Positions 58,318 to 64,000 of a DNA stretch of 64,000 nucleotides are shown here, one piece after another. The position numbers and the translations under genes are program-made. The stretch is from positions 1 through 64,000 of the forward strand of contig NZ_JACTVJ010000017.1 of NCBI RefSeq assembly GCF_014493765.1, written 5' to 3'. Position 1 is the first letter of the stretch; each line of letters opens with the position of its first letter. Under the pieces are notes generated by a model. That model had not been told where the DNA came from, did no database searches, and saw only the letters and a list, made by a program, of their open reading frames with translations. The DNA is from Streptomyces polyasparticus. GTDB lineage: Bacteria > Actinomycetota > Actinomycetes > Streptomycetales > Streptomycetaceae.

Positions 58318-58812
58318 ATGAACGAAGAACCCCAACTCCCCCTCGTACGCGAGAAGTTCCTGCGTCGCGAGTGGCAGTCCATCCCCGCCGCCAGGCAGTT
58401 CGCCCGTGAGGCGCTCGCCGACTGGGGGTGGTCCGGCCCGGACGACCCCTTGCTCTGTGTGAGCGAGCTCGCCACCAACGCGCTGCTGCACGGCGTCCCG
58501 CCGGGCCGCGGCTTCCTGCTGCGGCTGACCCGCGACGCCCACGCCGACGGTGACCCCCACGCCGCCGCGCTCCGTATCGAAGTGCACGACAGCGGGCCGG
58601 GCAGCCCGCGCATCCCCGACGCCGCCGACGAGAGCGGTCGCGGTCTGTGCATCGTGGAGGCGCTCGCCGACAAGTGGGGCGTGGGCGGGCGGGACCCCGG
58701 CAAGGTGGTGTGGTGCGAGTTCACGGCGCGGCACTCCGGGCTGAGAGCTGGTGACACAGGTCCTGCTTATCCGGGCCTTACGTCCGGCCGTATGCCCGCC
58801 GCGCGTCCCTAG
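58318..58812 (+). CDS. RsbW-like ATP-binding protein (HATPase)
   Basis: 164 residues. GHKL ATPase of the anti-sigma type: N box LCVSELATNALLHGVPPG (residues about 46-63), G1-like IEVHDSGPGSPRIPD, G2-like DESGRGLCIVEALADKWGV. The end after WCEFTARH is a short disordered tail. Such proteins accompany WhiJ/DUF397 pairs and may phosphorylate or sequester partners, but direct sigma binding is not shown. ATG start at 58318; the 111-base divergent interval holds the promoters. Confidence 0.85.
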   Translation: MNEEPQLPLVREKFLRREWQSIPAARQFAREALADWGWSGPDDPLLCVSELATNALLHGVPPGRGFLLRLTRDAHADGDPHAAALRIEVHDSGPGSPRIPDAADESGRGLCIVEALADKWGVGGRDPGKVVWCEFTARHSGLRAGDTGPAYPGLTSGRMPAARP

Positions 58813-58856
58813 GGTTGCCGTGAACCCGGCGAACACCCCAGCAGAGGCGGACATCC

Positions 58857-59648
58857 ATGAAGCGCACCCTCGCGGCGACCGCCGCCCTCGTCGTCGTCGC
58901 AGTCGGCGCCACCGCGTGCGGAGCGGGCTCGACCGTCGACACGGGTGCGGCGCTCCTGAGCGCACTGACGAAGGCGTCCGACAAGGCGCAGCAGGCCGGA
59001 TCGGCCGAGGTGGCGATGGTCACGGAGATCGGCCAGGGGACGCCCGTGACCATGGACGGCACCTTCTCCTGGGGCGAGGGCATGGCGTACGACGTGCAGA
59101 TGGACGCCGAGGCCGCAGGGATGGGCGCCTTGGCCGATGGCGAGAAGATACGTGCCCTGCTGGTCGACGGCGCCTACTACTACAACGTGCTTCCGCAGTC
59201 TTCCGGCCCCCTCGACGGCGTGCACTGGGCGAAGGTCGAGGCATCCGCCGTGCTCGGCGAGGAGGCTGCCGCGCAGATAGACGTGTCCGGCAATCCGGTC
59301 TCGGGCCTGCGGGGGATCAAGGACGCGAAGGACGTCGAGAAGGTGGGCGAGGAGACGGTCCTCGGCAAGAAGACGACGCACTACAAGACCTCGTACCCCG
59401 CCGACTCGCTCGGCGGCGGCGCCGAGAAGGGACTCGCCAACGTCATGGGCGAAGGCTTCGACGAGGTCACCCTGGATGTCTGGCTCGACGACCAGAGCAT
59501 GCCGGTCCGCATCAAGCAGGACATGGGCGCTCTGAAGATGAGCATGGACTTCAAGAAGTTCGGCGCCACGAAGAAGATCACCGCGCCGCCCGCGAACGAC
59601 ACCGGCGACATGTCGGCAATCGTCGAGGAACAGCTGCAGGGCTCCTGA
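58857..59648 (+). CDS. LprG-like / LppX-family lipoprotein
   Basis: 263 residues. Lipobox GATAC (Cys21) follows a short leader. The mature domain resembles the LolA/LprG-like fold: LSALTKASDKAQQAGSAEVAMV at the start, KVGEETVLGKKTTHYKTSYPADSL in the middle and LDVWLDDQSMPVRIKQDMG near the end. In mycobacteria these carry triacylated lipids; in Streptomyces the role is unknown. It converges on a LysR gene, 23 bases apart. AGAGGCGGA lies before the ATG. Confidence 0.8.
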   Translation: MKRTLAATAALVVVAVGATACGAGSTVDTGAALLSALTKASDKAQQAGSAEVAMVTEIGQGTPVTMDGTFSWGEGMAYDVQMDAEAAGMGALADGEKIRALLVDGAYYYNVLPQSSGPLDGVHWAKVEASAVLGEEAAAQIDVSGNPVSGLRGIKDAKDVEKVGEETVLGKKTTHYKTSYPADSLGGGAEKGLANVMGEGFDEVTLDVWLDDQSMPVRIKQDMGALKMSMDFKKFGATKKITAPPANDTGDMSAIVEEQLQGS

Positions 59649-59671
59649 CAGCGCAGTCCGGCCTCGCCGGG

Positions 59672-60625
59672 TTACCCGGCCCCGACCACCCCGATCCGCT
59701 CCACCAGTTCCCGGGCCGGGCCCTCCGGCAGCCGCCCGTGGACCAGCTCCACGCGATGGACGATCCGTGGCGCCGAGACACCCGTCACGGCCACACCGTC
59801 GAGCCGCGCCGCCACCGCCTGCGGCAGGAGCGTGAGCCCATGCCCGGCCGCGACCAGCGCTCCGAGCGTGAGGACATCCGTGCCCTCGTACGTGATCCGG
59901 GCGCGGAACCCGTCGGTGGCTGCCGCCGTCCGCAGCCGGGGCAGCTCGATCCCCGTGTCGGGGGCGTCGATCCAGGGCGCCTCGCTCAGGTCCGCAAGGC
60001 GTACGGAGGGGCGGCGGGCAAGCGGGTGGCCTGCGGGGAGGACCACGGACAGCGGCTCCTCGGTGACCCGCAGCGTCGTGAGCGGGCCGAGGTCGGCGAG
60101 GGCGAGCGGATCGCTGGGCGCGGCCGCACCGTCCACCAGGGCGAGGTCCACCTCACCGGCGGTCACGGCCTGCAGCGCCTCGTCCCGCCCCAGCACCCTG
60201 AGCACCGAGCCACGGCCTGGCAGGCCCAAGCCGCGCCCCGGCAGCTCCGCGCCCCGGACCGGCAGATCCAGCCCGCCCGGCAGCCCCAAGCCGCGCCCCG
60301 GCACCCCCGAACGCAGCAGCGCCGTGCGCGCCAGCGGCGTACACGCGACGGAAATCCCTTGCCCCGGCGCCTGGTTGAGGCGGGCCAGGTCGGCGCGGGC
60401 CGCGTCCAGACGCAGGAGCAGCGGCCGGGCGTGCTCCATGAGCCGGGCCCCGGCCACGGTCGGGGCGACGGGGCGGCGGGTCAACAGCGGCGTCCCGAGG
60501 TCGGTTTCGAGGGCCGCGATGTGCTGGGAGACGGCGGACTGCGTATAGCCGAGCGCGCTCGCGGCGACGGAGAACGAACCGTGGTCGACGACGGCGACGA
60601 AGGTCCGCAGAAAATGGGGATCCAC
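59672..60625 (-). CDS. LysR-family regulator with a PGRGLGLPG insertion
   Basis: 317 residues: LysR HTH (LRTFVAVVDHGSFSVAASALGYTQSAVSQHIAALE) and substrate-binding domain with VDLALVDGAAAPSDPL and LPAGHPLARRPSVRLADLSEAPW. Between the linker and effector domain (residues about 107-139) is a low-complexity insert with PGRGLGLPG twice, encoded by a 60-base-period repeat (60219-60243 and 60279-60303). GTG at 60625 begins the conserved HTH. It is divergent from the amidotransferase, with LysR boxes between. Confidence 0.87.
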   Translation of the reverse strand: MDPHFLRTFVAVVDHGSFSVAASALGYTQSAVSQHIAALETDLGTPLLTRRPVAPTVAGARLMEHARPLLLRLDAARADLARLNQAPGQGISVACTPLARTALLRSGVPGRGLGLPGGLDLPVRGAELPGRGLGLPGRGSVLRVLGRDEALQAVTAGEVDLALVDGAAAPSDPLALADLGPLTTLRVTEEPLSVVLPAGHPLARRPSVRLADLSEAPWIDAPDTGIELPRLRTAAATDGFRARITYEGTDVLTLGALVAAGHGLTLLPQAVAARLDGVAVTGVSAPRIVHRVELVHGRLPEGPARELVERIGVVGAG

Positions 60626-60657
60626 GCCCGCCAGTGTGCATCGGCGCCCATCAGGCT

Positions 60658-60676
60658 GCATCAGCGGTCCTGATGC
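60658..60676. promoter_or_regulatory. LysR box GCATCAG-N5-CTGATGC
   Basis: A perfect 7-bp inverted repeat lies in the interval between the LysR gene and the amidotransferase gene. A half-site CTGATGC recurs at 60701-60707 and CATCAGG lies at about 60649-60655. This looks like a recognition plus activation site arrangement. Confidence 0.7.
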
Positions 60677-60731
60677 GACCTCCAGAAATCATCGTTGGAC
60701 CTGATGCGGACGGCCGGTCCACGATGAAGCC

Positions 60732-61472
60732 ATGCCGAACGACAAGGACACCCCACAACACACCGCCCGTATCGCCCTCGTCGGCGACCGCTCCCCCAAC
60801 GTCCGCTCCCACACCCGGATTCCGGGCCTGCTCGACGCCCTGCGCGAGCGCGAGTACCTCGATCTGGAGGCGTACTGGATTCCGACCGAGGAGGCGGCGG
60901 CCGAGGGGGTCGAAGGCTTCGACGGGATCTGGGTGCTGCCCGGCAGCCCGTACCGCAGCGAGGCGGGCGCCCTGAGGGCCGTGCGGACCGCGCGCGAGCG
61001 GGGCATCCCGTTCCTGGGCACGTGCGGCGGGTTCCAGCACGCGGTCCTGGAGTTCGCACGCGGCGTCTGCGGTCTGACGGACGCCGTCCACGCGGAGACC
61101 GACCCGGGCACCGAACGGCAGGTGATCGCTCCGCTCGCCTGCTCCCTGGTCGGACACGAGGGGGCGGTCCACTTCGCACCGGACTCCCTGGTGCGGCAAC
61201 TCCTCGGCACCGAACGCTCGCTGGAGCGCTACCACTGCTCGTACGCCCTGGCCGAGGAGTACCGGGACACGTTGCACGCCCACGGCCTGCGCTTCACCGG
61301 CACGGACGACGAGGGCGCCGTCCGCGTCGCCGAGCTGCCGAACCACCCGTTCTTCCTGGCCACGCTCTTCCAGCCGGAACTGTCCGGCGACGGCACCCGC
61401 CCCCACCCCCTCATCCACGGCTTCGCCGCGGCGGCCCTGAGGGAGGCCACCGCGGCGAAGAGCACCGTGTGA
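60732..61472 (+). CDS. CTP-synthase C-terminal-like class I glutamine amidotransferase homologue
   Basis: 246 residues with a GATase-1 fold: IALVGDRSPNVRSHTRIPGL at the N-terminus, GIWVLPGSPYRS, and nucleophile elbow Cys98 in FLGTCGGFQHAVLEFAR. In true glutaminases the C-terminal motif is HPE; here it reads FQPE (Gln214, Glu216), so the catalytic His is replaced. It may therefore lack ordinary glutaminase activity. It is divergent from a LysR regulator with clear LysR boxes, suggesting induction by a small effector. The physiological role is unknown. Confidence 0.78.
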   Translation: MPNDKDTPQHTARIALVGDRSPNVRSHTRIPGLLDALREREYLDLEAYWIPTEEAAAEGVEGFDGIWVLPGSPYRSEAGALRAVRTARERGIPFLGTCGGFQHAVLEFARGVCGLTDAVHAETDPGTERQVIAPLACSLVGHEGAVHFAPDSLVRQLLGTERSLERYHCSYALAEEYRDTLHAHGLRFTGTDDEGAVRVAELPNHPFFLATLFQPELSGDGTRPHPLIHGFAAAALREATAAKSTV

Positions 61473-61482
61473 GCGGTAGGTG

Positions 61483-61528
61483 CGCAGACGGGATCAGTGG
61501 TTCCGACCCGCAGACGGGATCAGTGGTT
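61483..61528. repeat. 26-bp-period duplication across the iolA/mmsA stop codon
   Basis: CGCAGACGGGATCAGTGGTT at 61483-61502 recurs at 61509-61528. The second copy contains the minus-strand stop (61520-61522); the first repeats it downstream. Confidence 0.9.
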
Positions 61529-63022
61529 GCGCGGGAAGCCCAGGTCCACGCCGGCCGGCGCCTCGGACGGGTCCGGCCAGCGGGTCGTGACGACCTTGCC
61601 GCGGGTGTAGAAGTGCGTGCCGTCGTTGCCGTAGATGTGGTGGTCGCCGAAGAGGGAGTCCTTCCAGCCGCCGAAGCTGTGGTAGCCGACGGGGACCGGG
61701 ATCGGGACGTTGACGCCGACCATGCCGGCCTCGACCTCCAGCTGGAAGCGGCGGGCCGCGCCGCCGTCGCGGGTGAAGATCGCGGTGCCGTTGCCGAAGG
61801 GCGAGTTGTTGATGAGGGCCAGGCCCTCCTCGTACGTATCGACGCGCAGCACGCACAGGACCGGGCCGAAGATCTCGTCCTTGTACGCATCGGCCGTGAC
61901 CGGTACGCGGTCGAGCAAGGACAGACCGATCCAGTGGCCGTCCTCGTGGCCCTCGACCGTGTAACCGGTGCCGTCGAGGACGACCTCCGCGCCCTGGTCC
62001 GCGGCGCCGTGCACGTACGAGGCGACCTTGTCGCGGTGGGCCGCGGTGATCAGCGGGCCCATCTCGGAGGTCGGGTCGTTGCCAGGCCCGATCTTGATCT
62101 TCTCGGCCCGCTCGCGGATCTTCGCGACCAGCTCGTCGCCGGTCGCGCCGACCGCCACGACCGCGGAGATCGCCATGCAGCGCTCGCCCGCCGAGCCGTA
62201 CGCCGCCGAGACCGCCGCGTCGGCGGCCGCGTCGAGGTCGGCGTCGGGAAGGACCAGCATGTGGTTCTTCGCGCCGCCGAGCGCCTGGACGCGCTTGCCG
62301 TTGGCGGAGGCGGTGGTGTGGATGTAGCGGGCGATCGGGGTCGAGCCGACGAAGGAGACGGCCGCGACGTCCGGGTGCTCCAGAAGACGGTCGACGGCGA
62401 CCTTGTCACCGTGGACGACGTTGAACACACCGTCCGGCAGACCGGCCTCGGCGAGCAGCTCGGCGATCTTCAGCGAGGGCGAGGGGTCCTTCTCGGAGGG
62501 CTTGAGCACGAAGGTGTTGCCGCACGCGATGGCCAGCGGGAACATCCACATCGGCACCATGGCCGGGAAGTTGAAGGGCGTGATGCCCGCGACCACGCCG
62601 AGCGGCTGGCGGATCGAGGCCACGTCCACGCGGCTGGACACGGAGGTCGACAGCTCGCCCTTGAGCTGGACGGTGATCCCGCACGCCAGGTCCACGATCT
62701 CCAGACCGCGGGCGACCTCGCCGAGTGCGTCCGAGTGCACCTTGCCGTGCTCGGCGGTGATCAGCGCGGCGATCTCGTCGCGGTGCGCGTCGAGCAGCGC
62801 GCGGAACTTGAACAGGACCGTGGTGCGCTGGGCGAGCGAGGACTGCCCCCAGGTCGCCCAGGCCTCCTTGGCCGCGGCGACCGCCGCGTCCACCTCCTCG
62901 ACGGAGGCGAAGTCGACCTGCGTGGTCACGGCGCCGGTCGCCGGGTCGGTGACCGGCCCGGAGCGGCCCGAGGCGCCCTCGACGGTCTTGCCACCGATCC
63001 AGTGGTGCACGGTCTTCGTCAT
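61520..63022 (-). CDS. iolA: Methylmalonate-semialdehyde dehydrogenase (acylating), IolA/MmsA
   Basis: 500 residues of the CoA-acylating aldehyde dehydrogenase family. PFNFPAMVPMWMFPLAIACGN (cofactor region), KPSEKDPSP, GGAKNHMLVLPDADLD, catalytic Cys in AGERCMAISAVV near residue 285, and GYHSFGGWKDSLFGDHHIYGNDG, which is typical of MMSDH. It oxidises malonate or methylmalonate semialdehyde to acetyl- or propionyl-CoA. GAGGAG precedes the ATG at 63022. It follows iolD by 28 bases, so here it is probably the last step of myo-inositol breakdown, though valine breakdown is also possible. Confidence 0.92.
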   Translation of the reverse strand: MTKTVHHWIGGKTVEGASGRSGPVTDPATGAVTTQVDFASVEEVDAAVAAAKEAWATWGQSSLAQRTTVLFKFRALLDAHRDEIAALITAEHGKVHSDALGEVARGLEIVDLACGITVQLKGELSTSVSSRVDVASIRQPLGVVAGITPFNFPAMVPMWMFPLAIACGNTFVLKPSEKDPSPSLKIAELLAEAGLPDGVFNVVHGDKVAVDRLLEHPDVAAVSFVGSTPIARYIHTTASANGKRVQALGGAKNHMLVLPDADLDAAADAAVSAAYGSAGERCMAISAVVAVGATGDELVAKIRERAEKIKIGPGNDPTSEMGPLITAAHRDKVASYVHGAADQGAEVVLDGTGYTVEGHEDGHWIGLSLLDRVPVTADAYKDEIFGPVLCVLRVDTYEEGLALINNSPFGNGTAIFTRDGGAARRFQLEVEAGMVGVNVPIPVPVGYHSFGGWKDSLFGDHHIYGNDGTHFYTRGKVVTTRWPDPSEAPAGVDLGFPRNH

Positions 63023-63050
63023 GGCGTACTCCTCGAACTCCTGCTGGTTG

Positions 63051-64000
63051 TCACAGATGGCGCCGGCGGGCCCGCACTTGCCTCTCATATGTCCGGCGCG
63101 CCTCCACCGCCGCCTCACGGCTCGCGGTCTCGGCCACGGGAACATCCCACCACGCCTGCGCGGGTGGCACGCCCGACACAATGTCTGCGGATTCCGTCTC
63201 CACATAGACACATGTGGGACCGTCGGCGGCGCGCGCCGCGGCGAGCGCTTCCCGCAGCTCACGTACGGTCCCGGCACGCAGCACCCGCATCCCCAAGCTC
63301 TCCGCGTTGGCCGCGAGATCCACCGGCAGCGGGTCCCCGGTGTACGTCCCGTCCGCGGCCCGGTACCGGTATCCGGTGGCGAACCGCTCGGCCCCGACGG
63401 ACTCGGAGAGGCCACCGATGGACGCGTATCCGTGGTTCTGCAGGATCACGGCCTTGATCGCGATCCCCTCCTGCACGGCGGTGACGATTTCGGTCGGCAT
63501 CATCAGATACGTCCCGTCGCCGACGAGCGCCCAGACCTCGCGCGCGGGGTCGGCGAGCTTGACGCCGATGGCCGCCGGGATCTCGTATCCCATGCAGGAG
63601 TAGCCGTATTCGACGTGGTACTGGTCGGCGGTCCGGGTGCGCCACAGCTTGTGCAGATCGCCGGGGAGTGATCCGGCGGCGTTGATCAGCACGTCCCGCT
63701 GGTCCACCAACGCGTCGAATACGCCGAGGACTTGGGCCTGGGTCGGCGCCGCGTCCGGATCCGCGGCGGCGTAGGCCCGGCTCACCAGGGACTCCCAGTC
63801 CGCCTTGGCCTCGGTGTACTCGGCCTCGTAGGCCGGGGGGACCCGCTCCTTGAGGAGGTCACGGAGCTGCGCGATCCCCTTGTGCGCGTCCCCGACCAGC
63901 GAGACGCCGCTCATCTTGTGCGCGTCGAACGCGGAGATGTTGAGGTTCACGAACCGCACCCCCGGGTGCTCGAAGAGCGTGCCGGACGCCGTCGTGAAGT
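63051..64000 (-). CDS. iolD: IolD, trihydroxycyclohexane-1,2-dione hydrolase (5' part outside window)
   Basis: About 316 C-terminal residues of a thiamine-diphosphate enzyme. The THDP site is GDGTYLMMPTEIVTAVQEG to AVILQNHGY (Gly-Asp-Gly to Asn), preceded by YHVEYGYSCMGYEIPAAIGVKLA. The KADWESLVSRAYAAADPDAAPTQAQVLGVF region matches IolD rather than acetolactate synthase. It opens the ring of 3D-trihydroxycyclohexane-1,2-dione in myo-inositol catabolism. The frame continues past the window edge (about 14 more codons seen beyond the GTG at 63959). Confidence 0.9.
   Translation of the reverse strand, partial: FTTASGTLFEHPGVRFVNLNISAFDAHKMSGVSLVGDAHKGIAQLRDLLKERVPPAYEAEYTEAKADWESLVSRAYAAADPDAAPTQAQVLGVFDALVDQRDVLINAAGSLPGDLHKLWRTRTADQYHVEYGYSCMGYEIPAAIGVKLADPAREVWALVGDGTYLMMPTEIVTAVQEGIAIKAVILQNHGYASIGGLSESVGAERFATGYRYRAADGTYTGDPLPVDLAANAESLGMRVLRAGTVRELREALAAARAADGPTCVYVETESADIVSGVPPAQAWWDVPVAETASREAAVEARRTYERQVRARRRHL

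Noticed and set aside
59666-59680. GCCGGGT-T-ACCCGGC as a terminator between convergent lipoprotein and LysR genes
   Set aside because: The realistic loop leaves only about five base pairs and it coincides with the LysR stop codon, so it is too weak to call.
1-64000. CRISPR arrays, tRNA or rRNA genes, plasmid or phage replication genes
   Set aside because: No regularly spaced repeats with unique spacers, cloverleaf-like sequences or replication proteins were seen; the tandem repeats found are contiguous.

Overview
The window is actinomycete chromosome, most likely Streptomyces: GC is very high throughout, codons end in G or C, GTG starts are common, and several gene sets are typical of the genus (a WhiJ/AbaA-like regulator with DUF397 protein and ATPase, a class F sortase, sugar ABC systems without their own ATPase, TAT-type exported plant-wall enzymes). 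No rRNA, tRNA or CRISPR array was seen.

Positions 1-18500 hold a mobile-element edge (IS200/IS605-type tnpB, cut by the window), a MmsB/XylH-type sugar permease, and then a long minus-strand pectin locus. Reading from high to low coordinate it runs: PL3 pectate lyase; a GntR regulator, a DapA-like lyase and an IlvD/Edd dehydratase; two ABC permeases, a Gfo/Idh/MocA oxidoreductase, a DUF6807 protein and a GH43 enzyme; CE8 pectin methylesterase; solute-binding lipoprotein; CE12 acetylesterase; PL1 pectate lyase; an IclR regulator and an SMP-30 lactonase. Many of these genes overlap by ATGA or GTGA. Together they could strip esters from pectin, cut its backbone, import the fragments, and feed released aldoses or uronates into a non-phosphorylative oxidation, lactonase, dehydratase and aldolase route.

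Positions 18600-21330 carry a beta-propeller protein, an anti-sigma-like membrane protein and an ECF sigma factor. Positions 21404-36640 form a xyloglucan locus: GH3, binding protein, two permeases, GH42, GH12 xyloglucanase/endoglucanase, a LacI regulator and GH31 alpha-xylosidase. A complete IS607-type element (serine recombinase plus TnpB) sits between GH42 and GH12 and seems to supply the C-terminal tail of GH42. The palindrome TCGAAGCGCTTCGA or a one-base variant lies upstream of GH3, upstream of the binding-protein operon, between lacI and GH31, upstream of the pectin-locus permeases (12-base core) and inside the DapA-like gene. It is the probable shared LacI operator.

From 36.9 to 64 kb the content is mixed: class F sortase with a wall-protein partner, an NPD-type flavoenzyme behind a TetR-like palindrome, a long-chain acyl-CoA synthetase, an AftB-like GT-C membrane protein, a subtilisin, a VWA lipoprotein, LysG/LysE with a clear LysR box, a GNAT, a DUF916/WxL-like surface pair, and a protein that fuses an extracytoplasmic alpha/beta hydrolase to an ABC ATPase with its permease. 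A VanZ gene follows, bracketed by long inverted copies of an intergenic repeat, then a WhiJ-like triad, an LprG-like lipoprotein, a LysR/amidotransferase divergent pair, and the iolA/iolD end of an inositol operon.

The most unusual window-wide signal is a set of short tandem duplications (15-56 bp units, 2-3 copies) lying across stop codons. Six genes show it, and in one case the duplication creates a 19-codon relay cistron between two coupled ABC genes.
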